Below, one piece after another: positions 20,761-29,892 of a stretch of 64,000 nucleotides of DNA. Positions within the stretch are counted from its first letter, which is position 1, and each line of letters opens with the position of its first letter. The notes under the pieces were generated by a model. It was not told the DNA's origin. It saw only the letters and a program-made list of their open reading frames with translations, and ran no database searches. The translations under genes were made by a program, and so were the position numbers. Source of the stretch: Burkholderiales bacterium PBB2 (GTDB lineage: Bacteria; Pseudomonadota; Gammaproteobacteria; Burkholderiales; Burkholderiaceae_C); the NCBI GenBank assembly GCA_002255955.1, contig NKIM01000018.1, positions 52,535 through 116,534 of the forward strand. The letters are read 5' to 3'.

Positions 20761-21978
20761 TCAGCGCGGCGCCTGCAGCAATTCACTGACATCCAGCCGG
20801 TAAGCGCGCCAGGCTGGCCAGGCCGAAGCCAGCAGAGCCAGCGCCGCGGCAAGCAGGGGCAGGCTCCACTCCCAGCTTGAAAACCAGGCGCCGGTCAGGC
20901 GCAGGCTCTGGCGCTCGGCCAGCACCCGACCCAGGATCTCGCAAAGACCATGCCCCAGGCCAAGGCCGATGACGCAGGCCAGTGCCGCCAGAATCGCCGC
21001 CTCCAGCCCCACCAGCACCGCCACCCGCCACGGTGGCGCGCCCAGCATGCGCATCATGGCCAGATCCGCCTGCCGTGCCCGGACGGCATTGAGCAAGGCC
21101 ACGAACACCGACAAGCCCGCCGCCAGCAGCAACACCCACGCAAAGCCGCGCAAGACCTCGGTGCCCGCGCCCACCATGCGCAGCAAGCGCGCGGTTTCCA
21201 GCGCCGGCGCTGCCGCCTGCAGGCCCGGCTGGGCATTGACCCAGCGCGGCAGACTGATGGCCGCGAGCGGGCTGCGGTAGCTGAGCAGGATCAAGGTGAC
21301 CTCGCGATGGGCCTCATCCCCGTCCTCCGCCTCATGCGCCTCATGCGCCTCACCATGGTGGGCCTCGTGAACCTGCCAGACGGAGGCCAGATCGGTCAGC
21401 ACCAGACGGTCGATCACGGTGCCCGTGGGTTTCAGGATGCCGGTGACGATGTAGCCGCTGCCCTCGTGCGCATCGCCCTGCTCGCCCAGGCCGTGGCTGC
21501 CGGCAAACGATGCGCCCAGGCCCAGGCCGGTGCGCTGTGCGACCTCGGCACCGAGCACGGCCTGCATCGGCCCGGTCCACGCCTGCCCCTGAGCCAGGTT
21601 GGCGCCGTACAACTCCAGATAGCTGCGCTCCGTGCCCACGATGCGAAAGCCACGCAGGCTGTCACCCAGCGACAGTGGCACGGCGCGTGCGACCAGGGGC
21701 TGCGCACGCAAGGTCTTGAGCGTGGCCAGCGGAATGTTGCCGGTCGGCACATCGAGATGGAACACGCCCGAGAGCATGATCTGCATGGGGCTGCCTTTGG
21801 CGCCGACCACCAGATCGATGCCGGCCAGATCACGGCGCACACCCGCCTCGATCTGCTCGCTGACCAGGAGCACAAAGCTGATCGCCGCCAGGCCCAGGCT
21901 CAGGAGCAAGAGGTTCAGGCCGGCCGTCAGCGGCTGCGCCCACAAATAACGCCAGGCCAGGCGAATCAGTGCGCTCAT
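20761..21978 (-). CDS. FtsX/MacB-type ABC transporter permease
   Basis: A 405-residue permease with one N-terminal transmembrane helix (LNLLLLSLGLAAISFVLLV), a large periplasmic domain (about residues 45-270) and three C-terminal helices, the MacB/FtsX topology. A conspicuous His/Glu/Asp-rich stretch (HEAHHGEAHEAHEAEDGDEA, near residue 210) sits in the periplasmic domain and looks like a metal-binding loop. The ATG at 21978 overlaps the ATPase stop (ATGA). Such permeases usually drive extrusion or mechanotransmission; in the zinc-regulated context they are associated with metal acquisition. Confidence 0.87.
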   Translation of the reverse strand: MSALIRLAWRYLWAQPLTAGLNLLLLSLGLAAISFVLLVSEQIEAGVRRDLAGIDLVVGAKGSPMQIMLSGVFHLDVPTGNIPLATLKTLRAQPLVARAVPLSLGDSLRGFRIVGTERSYLELYGANLAQGQAWTGPMQAVLGAEVAQRTGLGLGASFAGSHGLGEQGDAHEGSGYIVTGILKPTGTVIDRLVLTDLASVWQVHEAHHGEAHEAHEAEDGDEAHREVTLILLSYRSPLAAISLPRWVNAQPGLQAAAPALETARLLRMVGAGTEVLRGFAWVLLLAAGLSVFVALLNAVRARQADLAMMRMLGAPPWRVAVLVGLEAAILAALACVIGLGLGHGLCEILGRVLAERQSLRLTGAWFSSWEWSLPLLAAALALLASAWPAWRAYRLDVSELLQAPR

Positions 21979-22652
21979 GCCGCCACCTCGCCCGCGCGGC
22001 CCGCCGCCAAATCCAGCAGTGACCAATCCGCCCTGCCCGCCAGCGGCTGGACCAAGCGGGCGTCGTGCGTGGCAAGGATCAAGCTGACGCCCTGCGCCGC
22101 GGCGACCTCGAGCAGCAAGTGCATGACCTGCTGCGCATGGGCATCGTCCAGACTGGCGCTGGGCTCATCGGCCAGCAAGAGCGACGGCTGCCGCATCAAG
22201 GCCCGCGCCAGGGCGACCCGCTGCGCCTGCCCCACGCTCAGCTGGTGCGGCAGGCGCGCGCCCAGGCCTTGCAAACCCAGCTGCTGCAACAAGGCCAAGG
22301 CCCGCTCGGGCTGGGGCGGCAAGCCAGCGCTGATGAAGGGCAGAGCCAGGTTGTCGAGCACGCTGAGGCTGGCGCTGAGGTGAAGGCGCTGCGGCACAAA
22401 GCCCAGCTGCGCGCCGCGCCAGGCATCGCGCTGGCGCGCGCTCAAGGTGCTCAGCTCGGTGCCGGCCATCTGGATGCAGCCCGCACCTGGCGTCAGCAGA
22501 CCGGCCAGCAGGGCCAGCAAGGTGGACTTGCCGCTGCCCGAGGGGCCTCGCAGCAGCAAATGCCGTCCGGTCGGCAGCGAAAAATCAGGAAAAACGACGG
22601 GGCTGCCGCCACCCGCGTAGTGGTGGCTGAGCCCGGACCATTGAATACTCAT
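21975..22652 (-). CDS. ABC transporter ATP-binding protein (MacB/LolD type)
   Basis: A 225-residue ATPase partner of the downstream FtsX-like permease. Walker A is GPSGSGKST, the signature is LSVGQAQRVALARAL and Walker B is LLLADEPSASLD. The LSVGQ signature differs from the usual LSGGQ by one residue. The ATG at 22652 begins MSIQWSGLSHHYAGGG and matches family length; the track extends 36 codons further upstream into msrA. It starts 40 bases after msrA in the same direction, so msrA and the cluster may share a transcript. Confidence 0.88.
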   Translation of the reverse strand: MSIQWSGLSHHYAGGGSPVVFPDFSLPTGRHLLLRGPSGSGKSTLLALLAGLLTPGAGCIQMAGTELSTLSARQRDAWRGAQLGFVPQRLHLSASLSVLDNLALPFISAGLPPQPERALALLQQLGLQGLGARLPHQLSVGQAQRVALARALMRQPSLLLADEPSASLDDAHAQQVMHLLLEVAAAQGVSLILATHDARLVQPLAGRADWSLLDLAAGRAGEVAA

Positions 22653-22692
22653 CGACGCCAAGCGCTCCGCAGGTGTTTGTGCACGTGATGCG

Positions 22693-23247
22693 TCAATCGG
22701 CCAGGTGCAGCAGGCGCGCAAAGGTCTTGCGGAACTTCTCGACCTTGCCGGCCACGACAAAGGCGCAGTAACCCTGGTCGGGGTTACGGGCGTAGTAATG
22801 CTGGTGATAAGACTCGGCCGGCCAGTAGTTCTGCTCAGGCAGAAGTTCCGTCACCACCCGGCCCTGATGGGCGGCCTGGGCTTCATCCCAAACTTGCCGG
22901 GCTTGCGCCGCCTGCTCAGGTGAGTGGGTGTAGATGCCCGATCGGTACTGCGTGCCGACATCGGCGCCCTGGCGATTGAGCGAGGTCGGGTCGTGGATGA
23001 CAAAGAACACCTCCAGCAACTCGCGCAGGCTGACGACGGACGGATCGAAATCGACGCGCACCACCTCTGCATGGCCGGTCTGGCCCGAGCAGACCTGCTC
23101 GTAGGACGGGTTCTCGACCGGGCCGTTGCAATAGCCGGACTGCACCGCGTGCACACCGCGCACCTGTTCGAACACTGCCTCGGTGCACCAGAAACAGCCA
23201 CCGCCGAGAGTGATGCGTTGCAAAGATGGTGGGATGGGGCTGTTCAT
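22693..23247 (-). CDS. msrA: Peptide methionine (S)-S-oxide reductase MsrA
   Basis: Repairs oxidised methionine (S-epimer) in proteins. The 184-residue protein carries the catalytic motif [18 protein letters not shown] near residue 15, [20 protein letters not shown] and [11 protein letters not shown], all diagnostic. The ORF track runs to 23943, but the ATG at 23247 matches the known N-terminus and length. Cysteines near the C-terminus (GYCAFVV) may be resolving residues. It precedes the metal-uptake-like cluster by 40 bases. Confidence 0.95.
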   Translation of the reverse strand: MNSPIPPSLQRITLGGGCFWCTEAVFEQVRGVHAVQSGYCNGPVENPSYEQVCSGQTGHAEVVRVDFDPSVVSLRELLEVFFVIHDPTSLNRQGADVGTQYRSGIYTHSPEQAAQARQVWDEAQAAHQGRVVTELLPEQNYWPAESYHQHYYARNPDQGYCAFVVAGKVEKFRKTFARLLHLAD

Positions 23248-23401
23248 GGTGTCGGGTCGCTTCAGAGCGAAAGTGAGGTGGCAGACAAAAGAGCCGGCGC
23301 GAGCATAGCCGAGCTGGCTGAGGCGCGCGAAAGACAAGACCATGCCCCCAAGCAGCGATGATGCGGATGCATAGGAACAGAAAAGTCCAAATGGAGCGAA
23401 C

Positions 23402-24223
23402 GTGGATTGGAGCTTGCTGACCCAAAACTTGAAGCCGCTGGCCATGAGCCTGGTGCAGGCACCCATGGTGTTCATGGCCCTGGCCATCGCAGGCGGATGG
23501 CAATTACAAAAAGGTTGCCGGCGTCGTGGCTGGCTGCTCCTGATCGCGACCGTGATCGCGGTCTGGCTGAGTGGTTGCGAAGGCTTCGGGCGTTTTTTGA
23601 GCCAGCAATGGCTGAACACCCCGCCCGCCCTGGATCGGGCGGAGATCGCCCGCCTGCGCACGCTGCAAGCCAAGGACGGCGGCGTGGCCGTGCTGGTGCT
23701 CGGGGGCGGTGCACGCCAGTGGGCGCCGGAGTACCAGGGCCCCTCGCTCAATGAACACAGCCAACCCCGGCTGCGCCTCGGCATCTGGCTATCTCGCCAG
23801 ATCCAGGCGCCGCTGGGCTTTTCGGGCGGCATCGGTTGGCAGGCGCGCGACCAGTTGCTCAGCGAAGGCCAAATCGCGCAACGCGTCGCCGCGGGCGAGT
23901 TCCAGCACCCGCTGGCCTGGATCGAAGACCGCTCGCGCGACACCCGCGAGAACGCCCGCTTCAGCCTCGACTATCTGCAGCAGCGCCAGATTCGCACCCT
24001 GGTGCTGGTCACGCACGAGCAGCATCTGCCGCGCGCGCTGCGCGCCTTCCGCGAAGCCATGAATGACAAGGGCGTTCCGAACTCCATCACCCTGATCCCC
24101 GCCCCTGCCGGCCTGCGTCCAGATGGCGCTTGGCGGCTGAGCACCTGGTTGCCGTCCAGCGAGGGCTATGCCCGGGTACGCTACGTCATCTACGAGGCGA
24201 TTGCCCTGGCGGCAGGCCACTGA
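23402..24223 (+). CDS. YdcF/ElyC-like DUF218 membrane protein
   Basis: A 273-residue inner-membrane protein of the DUF218 family (YdcF, SanA, ElyC), implicated in envelope metabolism. Two hydrophobic helices lie near residues 18-33 and 43-58. The DUF218 domain begins [17 protein letters not shown] and carries [34 protein letters not shown] and [15 protein letters not shown], all family motifs. I accept the GTG start at 23402 because GGAG lies five bases upstream. It is divergent from msrA and convergent with ubiD. Confidence 0.85.
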   Translation: MDWSLLTQNLKPLAMSLVQAPMVFMALAIAGGWQLQKGCRRRGWLLLIATVIAVWLSGCEGFGRFLSQQWLNTPPALDRAEIARLRTLQAKDGGVAVLVLGGGARQWAPEYQGPSLNEHSQPRLRLGIWLSRQIQAPLGFSGGIGWQARDQLLSEGQIAQRVAAGEFQHPLAWIEDRSRDTRENARFSLDYLQQRQIRTLVLVTHEQHLPRALRAFREAMNDKGVPNSITLIPAPAGLRPDGAWRLSTWLPSSEGYARVRYVIYEAIALAAGH

Positions 24224-24265
24224 ACCGGCGACTCCGAGCGAAAAAGTCGAGACCACAAGTAGAAA

Positions 24266-24293
24266 CCCCTTCCAGGCCTGAACCGGGAAGGGG
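24266..24293 (-). terminator. Hairpin, possible ubiD terminator
   Basis: CCCCTTCC pairs with GGAAGGGG across a 12-base loop. Read leftward it is followed by TTTCT, a weak U tract, so it may terminate ubiD. It sits between convergent genes. Confidence 0.45.
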
Positions 24294-24345
24294 TGTGGAG
24301 GCTGACGCCACCGATGGGGCTCTCGGGGGATGTGCCCGAGGGCTC

Positions 24346-24368
24346 CTGGCGCGCAATGATTGCGCCAG
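24346..24368. repeat. Inverted repeat in the ydcF-ubiD convergent gap
   Basis: CTGGCGC pairs with GCGCCAG around a nine-base loop; GCGCAAT/ATTGCGC inside gives an alternative pairing. It is a candidate terminator stem for either convergent gene, but there is no T tract. Confidence 0.4.
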
Positions 24369-24419
24369 AGGTTGTGCCTGAGACAGGCCTCCCAACACTA
24401 GGTGAAGCCAGGCTTGCTT

Positions 24420-26006
24420 TCAAGCCATCAACCCCCCGGGCAAACCCGGGGCTGAGGATGCAAACAGGGTGTCAAACAGCTGATCGGCGCGCGCCTGCAC
24501 CTCGGGGGTCATGACGATGCCTCGGCCCCACTCACGGCTGGTCTCACCCGGCCATTTGTTGGTGGCATCCAGCCCCATCTTGCCGCCCAGTCCGCTGACC
24601 GGCGAGGCGAAGTCGAGGTAGTCGATCGGCGTGCTGTCCACCAGGGTGGTGTCACGCACTGGGTCCATGCGCGTGGTGATGGCCCAGACCACTTCCTTCC
24701 AGTCGCGGATGTTGATGTCCTCGTCCACCACGACGATGAACTTGGTGTACATGAACTGGCGCAGGAAGCTCCAGAGCCCGAACATCAGCCGTTTGGCATG
24801 GCCGGGATAGGCTTTGCGAATCGAGATCACCGCCATGCGGTAGCTGCAGCCTTCGGGCGGCAGATAGAAATCGACGATCTCGGTGAACTGCTTTTGCAGA
24901 ATCGGCACGAACACTTCGTTCAGCGCCACGCCCAGAATGGCCGGCTCATCGGGCGGCTTGCCGGTGTAGGTCGAGTGGTAGATTGGCTGCTCGCGCCTTG
25001 TGAGGCGGCTGACTTCAAACACCGGGAACCAATCCTGCTCGTTGTAGTAACCGGTGTGGTCGCCGTAAGGCCCCTCCAGCGCGTGCAGGTAGCCGCCCTT
25101 CTCTTTCAGCGGCACGCCGTCTTCGCTGATACCGGCGAAACCCGCAGCCGCCGGCGGGATGTGCCCCTCCAGCACGATCTCGGCGCTGGCCGGCACTTGA
25201 AGCATGCGGCCGGCTTCGCCCACGCCGCTGTCCACCAGCTCGGTGCGCGAGCCCCGCAGCAGGCCGGCGAACTGATATTCCGACAGACTGTCTGGCACCG
25301 GCGTGACGGCGCCCAGGATGGTGGCGGGATCGGCGCCCAACGCCACCGCAATCGGAAACGGCTGCCCCGGATTGGCCAGTGCAAACTCGCGGAAATCCAA
25401 GGCACCGCCGCGATGGGCGAGCCAGCGCATGATGAGCTGGCGCCGTCCGATCAGTTGCTGGCGGTAGATCCCTAAGTTCTGGCGCGCTCGCGGCTTGAGC
25501 ACCGACTGCGGCCCCCGGGTGATGACCAAGCCCCAAGTAATCAGGGGGCCGATATCGCCCGGCCAGCAAGTCTGGATCGGGATGTCCTTGAGGTTGATGT
25601 CGGCGCCCTGCAGCACCACCTCCTGGCACGCCGCGCGGCGCACCGTTTGAGGTTTCATGTCCCAGACCGATTTCATCATCTGCAGCAGACGGCCGACGTC
25701 CTTGACGCCTTTGGGCGGTTCGGGCTCTTTCAGATTGGCCAACACATGGCCAACCTGGCGCAGGTCATCCAGGCTGTCGGCCCCCATGCCCAGCGCCACA
25801 CGACGCGGCGTGCCGAATAAATTGCTGAGCACCGGCATGGTGTGACCAGTGGGCTGCTCGAACAAAAGTGCTGGTCCCTCGGCGCGCAAAACCCGGTCGC
25901 TGAGGGCCGTCATCTCCAAAATGGGGGAGACCGGCTGACTCACCCGCTTGAGCTCGCCCATGCCCTCCAAACCGCCAATAAAGTCGCGCAGGTCACGATA
26001 CTTCAT
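24420..26006 (-). CDS. ubiD: 4-hydroxy-3-polyprenylbenzoate decarboxylase UbiD
   Basis: Prenylated-FMN-dependent decarboxylase (528 aa) in ubiquinone biosynthesis. It removes the ring carboxylate of polyprenyl-4-hydroxybenzoate. The N-terminus [20 protein letters not shown] is typical. The prFMN/Mn site region is seen in [17 protein letters not shown], the family Glu in [10 protein letters not shown] and the substrate-side [11 protein letters not shown]. The length matches Pseudomonas UbiD-type enzymes. It stands alone, convergent with the YdcF-like gene and divergent from the lytic transglycosylase gene. Confidence 0.96.
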   Translation of the reverse strand: MKYRDLRDFIGGLEGMGELKRVSQPVSPILEMTALSDRVLRAEGPALLFEQPTGHTMPVLSNLFGTPRRVALGMGADSLDDLRQVGHVLANLKEPEPPKGVKDVGRLLQMMKSVWDMKPQTVRRAACQEVVLQGADINLKDIPIQTCWPGDIGPLITWGLVITRGPQSVLKPRARQNLGIYRQQLIGRRQLIMRWLAHRGGALDFREFALANPGQPFPIAVALGADPATILGAVTPVPDSLSEYQFAGLLRGSRTELVDSGVGEAGRMLQVPASAEIVLEGHIPPAAAGFAGISEDGVPLKEKGGYLHALEGPYGDHTGYYNEQDWFPVFEVSRLTRREQPIYHSTYTGKPPDEPAILGVALNEVFVPILQKQFTEIVDFYLPPEGCSYRMAVISIRKAYPGHAKRLMFGLWSFLRQFMYTKFIVVVDEDINIRDWKEVVWAITTRMDPVRDTTLVDSTPIDYLDFASPVSGLGGKMGLDATNKWPGETSREWGRGIVMTPEVQARADQLFDTLFASSAPGLPGGLMA

Positions 26007-26039
26007 AATATCCAGTAATATAGAAACCAGTTAACAAGC

Positions 26040-26067
26040 TTGACGGGTTATTTTTGACCCTTAAAAT
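26040..26067 (+). promoter_or_regulatory. Sigma-70-type promoter for the lytic transglycosylase gene
   Basis: TTGACG (26040-26045), a 16-base spacer and TAAAAT (26062-26067) form one of the best sigma-70 matches in the window. Transcription would begin near 26074, leaving a leader of roughly 195 bases before the ATG at 26271. Confidence 0.65.
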
Positions 26068-26074
26068 CCGCCTG

Positions 26075-26090
26075 CCCTGAACGTTCAGGG
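26075..26090. repeat. Perfect palindrome CCCTGAACGTTCAGGG at the promoter start site
   Basis: A perfect 16-base palindrome begins at the expected transcription start of the promoter at 26040. It lies inside a wider inverted repeat, ACGGGTTA (26043-26050) with TAACCCGT (26092-26099). It may be an operator or a 5' stem-loop. Confidence 0.6.
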
Positions 26091-26270
26091 TTAACCCGTG
26101 TCTTCGCCTTTGGGAGGGTGAAGACGCCCCGCTGCCGATGGACGTCGGCCCCGGCGAAGGCCTGCAAACCGCAAGCCCCGCCACCTGGGCCGGCCCATTA
26201 TCACTGCCACCTCTTGAGCCCCTGGCACCAGCCGGGATGCTTGATTCGTGGAAGAGAAGAAAGGAGTCGC

Positions 26271-27125
26271 ATGACAGCGCGTCGTGATCTTTTATCCCTG
26301 ACCCGCAGCACCGGAGCCGCTGCGTCCTTGTTCATCAAGGACATCGGCCAAGGCCTGCTGGTCGTCAGCCACAACACCCTGGCCCTGGTTGGCCTGGCCG
26401 TGGTGGCTGTGCTCCTGACCTTTGCCAGCCAGGCTGAACTGCGCCAGCAACTCGAAGGCCAGGCCCGTGGCTGGCTCCATGCCCGCCAAGAAGCCCGCAA
26501 TATCGCCGACGGCAACACGCTGATCGGCAACGAGGAACCAGACGCCATCGCCCGCGCCACGGCGGTCGACCCCAAGGACCTGCCCCGCCAGCAAGCCGCC
26601 ATCGCCCAATGGGTGGCGCGCCGCTACAAGGTGGCGCCCGAGCCCATCAGCCGCTTGGTGCAGGAAGCCTACGCCGTGGGTCAGCGTGCCCGGGTGGAAC
26701 CGACCCTGATCCTGGCCATCATGGCCATCGAGTCGGCTTTCAATCCTTTTGCGCAAAGCACGGTGGGCGCCCAGGGCCTGATGCAAGTCATGACCCAGGT
26801 GCACAACGACAAGTACGAAGCTTTTGGCGGCAATTTCGCCGCCTTTGACCCCATCACCAATATGCGGGTGGGCGTGCAAGTGTTGAAGGAGTGCATCCAG
26901 CGCGCGGGCACGGTCGAGGAAGGCCTGCGTTTTTACGTCGGCGCCGCCAACCTGCCCGACGAAGGCAACTACACCAGCCGTGTGTTGGCCATGCAGGAAC
27001 AGCTGAAAGCCGTGGCTTCCGGCCGCGCCCTGCCCGCCCGACCGTCCAGCACGCCGATGGCCGCACCCAAGCTGCCGAGCGGCACCGCCGTTGTCGAAGA
27101 CGAGCGCGTCGCCCAGCTGCGCTGA
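26271..27125 (+). CDS. Membrane-anchored lytic transglycosylase
   Basis: A 284-residue SLT-type murein lyase that cuts peptidoglycan glycan strands to 1,6-anhydro ends. A single transmembrane helix (LALVGLAVVAVLLTF, near residues 40-55) anchors it with the catalytic domain in the periplasm. The SLT signature is AIMAIESAFNPFAQSTVGAQ with catalytic Glu in IES, then GLMQVMTQVH and NMRVGVQVLKEC. The tail is Pro/Ala rich. AAGGAG lies four bases before the ATG at 26271; the track's earlier start is not supported. It has a strong promoter and an unusually structured leader. Confidence 0.9.
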   Translation: MTARRDLLSLTRSTGAAASLFIKDIGQGLLVVSHNTLALVGLAVVAVLLTFASQAELRQQLEGQARGWLHARQEARNIADGNTLIGNEEPDAIARATAVDPKDLPRQQAAIAQWVARRYKVAPEPISRLVQEAYAVGQRARVEPTLILAIMAIESAFNPFAQSTVGAQGLMQVMTQVHNDKYEAFGGNFAAFDPITNMRVGVQVLKECIQRAGTVEEGLRFYVGAANLPDEGNYTSRVLAMQEQLKAVASGRALPARPSSTPMAAPKLPSGTAVVEDERVAQLR

Positions 27126-27198
27126 GCGCAGCCAGCCCTGTGCTTTGACGAAGCCAGCTTCCTCGGGAGCCCCTGGCGCTGCAGCTACACTGCAGCCT

Positions 27199-27328
27199 TC
27201 GCGCGACTGGCGATCAAGGAGGGCCAGGTGACCGAGCGTCACCGGCAGCCTGAGGTGGTGGACCACCGGGAAGCGCGAACGTCGATGGGCTGAACCCCAC
27301 GCCGACTTCAGCCGTTCGCCTGGGCAGC
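27199..27328 (+). ncRNA. ZTP (pfl) riboswitch upstream of glyA
   Basis: The 5' half has CGCGACTGGCG, followed by a variable arm and GGTGGTGGACCACCGGG, a hairpin, then AAGCGCG closing on the first strand. The 3' half carries GCCGTTCGCCTGGGCA, the hallmark conserved segment of ZTP/pfl riboswitches. The family senses ZTP/ZMP, signalling shortage of 10-formyl-tetrahydrofolate, and often controls glyA. Downstream, TGCCCAG (27364-27370) can pair with CTGGGCA (27320-27326) in the aptamer, or form a GTGCCC/GGGCAC hairpin (27363-27382), giving a plausible on/off switch. Confidence 0.9.
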
Positions 27329-27408
27329 TTGGTCTCGCTGATGCACCCATTTCTTCAAATCGGTGCCCAGCCGGACGGGCACTCCACCTCTAGAGCACTG
27401 CCACCCCT

Positions 27409-28659
27409 ATGTTTGACCGTAGCACTTCCACTCTCGCCCAAGTCGATCCGGATCTCTGGGCTGCCGTCCAGAACGAAAACCGTCGCCAGGAAGATCACAT
27501 CGAGCTGATCGCCTCGGAAAACTACACCTCGCCGGCCGTCATGCAGGCGCAGGGCAGCCAGCTGACCAACAAGTACGCCGAGGGCTATCCCGGCAAGCGC
27601 TACTACGGTGGCTGCGAGTACGTGGACGTGGTCGAACAGCTCGCCATCGACCGCCTGAAGGAACTCTTTGGCGCGAACTACGCCAATGTGCAGCCCAACT
27701 CTGGCTCGCAAGCCAACCAGGGCGTGTTCTTCGCCCTGCTGCAGCCGGGCGACACCATCATGGGCATGAGTCTGGCCGAAGGCGGTCACCTGACCCACGG
27801 CATGGCCCTGAACATGAGCGGCAAATGGTTCAACGTCATCTCCTACGGCCTGAACGCCAAGGAAGAGATCGATTACGACGCCATGGAAGCTCTCGCCCGG
27901 GAGAAGAAGCCCAAGCTGATCATCGCGGGCGCTTCTGCTTACAGCCTGCGCATCGATTTCGAGCGTTTCGGCAAGATCGCCAAAGAAATCGGCGCCTACT
28001 TCATGGTGGACATGGCCCACTACGCGGGCCTGATCGCCGCGGGCGTCTACCCCAACCCGGTACCGCACGCCGATGTGGTGACATCCACCACCCACAAGAG
28101 CCTGCGCGGCCCGCGTGGCGGCATCATCCTGTGCAATGACGAAGCGATCGCCAAGAAGATCAACTCGGCCATCTTCCCCGGCATCCAGGGCGGCCCCCTG
28201 ATGCACGTGATCGCCGGCAAGGCCGTGGCCTTCAAGGAAGCGCTGACGCCCGAGTTCAAGGCCTACCAGGCTCAGGTGGTCAAGAACGCCAAGGTCCTGG
28301 CCGACACCTTGATCGAGCGCGGCCTGCGCATCGTCTCGGGCGGCACCGAGAGCCACGTCATGCTGGTGGACCTGCGCCCCAAAAACCTGACCGGCAAGGA
28401 AGCCGAGGCCATCCTGGGCGCCGCCCACATGACCTGCAATAAGAACGGCATCCCCAACGATCCGCAAAAACCCATGGTCACCAGCGGCATCCGCCTGGGC
28501 ACGCCGGCCATGACCACGCGTGGATTCAAGGAAGATCAGGTGCGCGCCACCGCTCACCTGATCGCCGATGTGCTGGACAAGCCGCACGACGAAGCCAACC
28601 TCGCCGCCGTGCGCGAGAAGGTGGCGGCGCTGACGCGCGACTTCCCGGTCTACCGCTGA
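27409..28659 (+). CDS. glyA: Serine hydroxymethyltransferase
   Basis: PLP enzyme (416 aa) that interconverts serine and glycine and charges tetrahydrofolate with a one-carbon unit. Motifs are [34 protein letters not shown], the PLP lysine region [16 protein letters not shown] and the C-terminal [15 protein letters not shown]. The start ATG at 27409 has no clear Shine-Dalgarno site, and CCACCTC lies about 20 bases upstream. The ZTP riboswitch immediately upstream fits control by folate one-carbon status. nrdR follows after 24 bases. Confidence 0.98.
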   Translation: MFDRSTSTLAQVDPDLWAAVQNENRRQEDHIELIASENYTSPAVMQAQGSQLTNKYAEGYPGKRYYGGCEYVDVVEQLAIDRLKELFGANYANVQPNSGSQANQGVFFALLQPGDTIMGMSLAEGGHLTHGMALNMSGKWFNVISYGLNAKEEIDYDAMEALAREKKPKLIIAGASAYSLRIDFERFGKIAKEIGAYFMVDMAHYAGLIAAGVYPNPVPHADVVTSTTHKSLRGPRGGIILCNDEAIAKKINSAIFPGIQGGPLMHVIAGKAVAFKEALTPEFKAYQAQVVKNAKVLADTLIERGLRIVSGGTESHVMLVDLRPKNLTGKEAEAILGAAHMTCNKNGIPNDPQKPMVTSGIRLGTPAMTTRGFKEDQVRATAHLIADVLDKPHDEANLAAVREKVAALTRDFPVYR

Positions 28660-28683
28660 GCCTGATCCAGGCACGACACGCCG

Positions 28684-29127
28684 ATGCGCTGCCCCTTTTG
28701 CAATCATGGAGAAACCCAGGTCGCCGAGACCCGGGAATCGGATGAAGGCGATGTGGTGCGCCGTCGGCGTCGCTGCCTGGGTTGTGACAAGCGCTTCACC
28801 ACCTACGAGCGCGCCGAAATTGCCTTGCCAGTGGTGGTGAAGAAAGACGGCACGCGCGCGGACTTTGATTCCCGCAAGGTTCGCGCGTCCATGCAACTGG
28901 CGCTGCGCAAGCGCCCGGTCAGTATTGAACAAATCGACGCCGCCCTGCTGCGCATCGAAGAAGCCCTGCTGACCAGCGGCGCCCGCGAACTGCCCTCGAC
29001 CAAGCTGGGCGAGCTGGTCATGCGCGAACTCAAGCGCATCGACAAAGTGGCCTACGTCCGCTTTGCCTCCGTGTACCGCAGCTTCGAAGATGTGGACGAG
29101 TTCCGCCAGCTGATCCGCGAGATCTGA
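28684..29127 (+). CDS. nrdR: Transcriptional repressor NrdR
   Basis: Zinc-ribbon and ATP-cone repressor (147 aa) of ribonucleotide reductase genes. The N-terminal zinc ribbon MRCPFCNH and [13 protein letters not shown] supplies four cysteines and is followed by the ATP cone ([20 protein letters not shown]). The C-terminal [17 protein letters not shown] is diagnostic. It follows glyA by 24 bases and likely shares its riboswitch-controlled transcript, linking one-carbon supply to deoxynucleotide control. Confidence 0.97.
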   Translation: MRCPFCNHGETQVAETRESDEGDVVRRRRRCLGCDKRFTTYERAEIALPVVVKKDGTRADFDSRKVRASMQLALRKRPVSIEQIDAALLRIEEALLTSGARELPSTKLGELVMRELKRIDKVAYVRFASVYRSFEDVDEFRQLIREI

Positions 29128-29162
29128 GCCGCTTCTAGCGCCACACGGTGTCGCAATACCAT

Positions 29163-29200
29163 CCCCCACCAAAGAGGGGGTCCACTCCCACCTCGGAGTG
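29163..29200. repeat. Two back-to-back hairpins between nrdR and the pilin cluster
   Basis: CCCCC/GGGGG with an eight-base loop (29163-29180) is followed by CACTCC/GGAGTG with a six-base loop (29183-29200). No T tract follows. They may end the glyA-nrdR transcript or structure the fimT leader. Confidence 0.45.
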
Positions 29201-29263
29201 ACAGAGTTTCAGACCTGCGCCTCCTAGATTGTGTTCATCGAGATGAATACCAGGAGTTGGATC

Positions 29264-29806
29264 ATGCAGGCACGCCGCAGCCAGACACAGCAAGCAGGCT
29301 TCACGCTGATCGAAGCCGGCCTCAGCCTTTTGATCTCGGCCATCGTGGCCTCGCAGGCCATGCCGGCTCTTGGCAAGCTCAAGCAGCGCCAAGCCCTGAA
29401 CGGCACCGCTCAGACGGTGATGACGGACCTCCAACAGGCCCGCAGCGAAGCTGTGGCCCAGGGCGACACCGTGCACATGAAATTCAGCAGCCACGCCGCG
29501 GGGTCCTGCTACGTGCTCCATGCAGGCCCCAGCGCCTCCTGCAGCTGCGACGAATCCGGGCTAGCGATGTGCTCTGGCAGCGGGCAAGTTGTGAAATCGG
29601 CCTGGTTCCCCTCCCGAGGCGAGCTCAGCGTCCGGGCCAATGTGAACAGCCTCAGCTTCAGCCCTCGCCAGGGCACAACCAGCAGCACCGGCAGCATCGA
29701 CATCAGCCACCGCAACGGCGAAGTCATTCGCCATGTGATCAGCATCGCCGGGCGGGTTCGGAGCTGCGCACCTGGCGCGGCGCACTCAGGCCTCCCGACC
29801 TGCTGA
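29264..29806 (+). CDS. fimT: FimT/GspH-type minor pilin, GRxR variant
   Basis: A type IV pseudopilin (180 aa). The prepilin peptidase site is [11 protein letters not shown], then one hydrophobic helix, then a beta-rich domain. Cysteines occur as [18 protein letters not shown] and near the C-terminus. GRVRSC near residue 163 matches the GRxR motif linked with DNA binding by FimT in naturally transformable bacteria. The prepilin Glu5 is present. The ATG at 29264 is chosen because AGGAG lies seven bases upstream. It opens a six-gene minor-pilin block after nrdR. Confidence 0.85.
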   Translation: MQARRSQTQQAGFTLIEAGLSLLISAIVASQAMPALGKLKQRQALNGTAQTVMTDLQQARSEAVAQGDTVHMKFSSHAAGSCYVLHAGPSASCSCDESGLAMCSGSGQVVKSAWFPSRGELSVRANVNSLSFSPRQGTTSSTGSIDISHRNGEVIRHVISIAGRVRSCAPGAAHSGLPTC

Positions 29807-29892
29807 TTACCCGCCCCCCCTTGAATAAGTGGAGGGCGACAAGCGGTGGGGCTTCGCCGACCGGCGGCATCAGAAGCGACAGGCGGGTGGCG

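Noticed and set aside
27355-29172. 605-residue minus-strand ORF opposite glyA and nrdR
   Set aside because: glyA and nrdR are unmistakable on the other strand.
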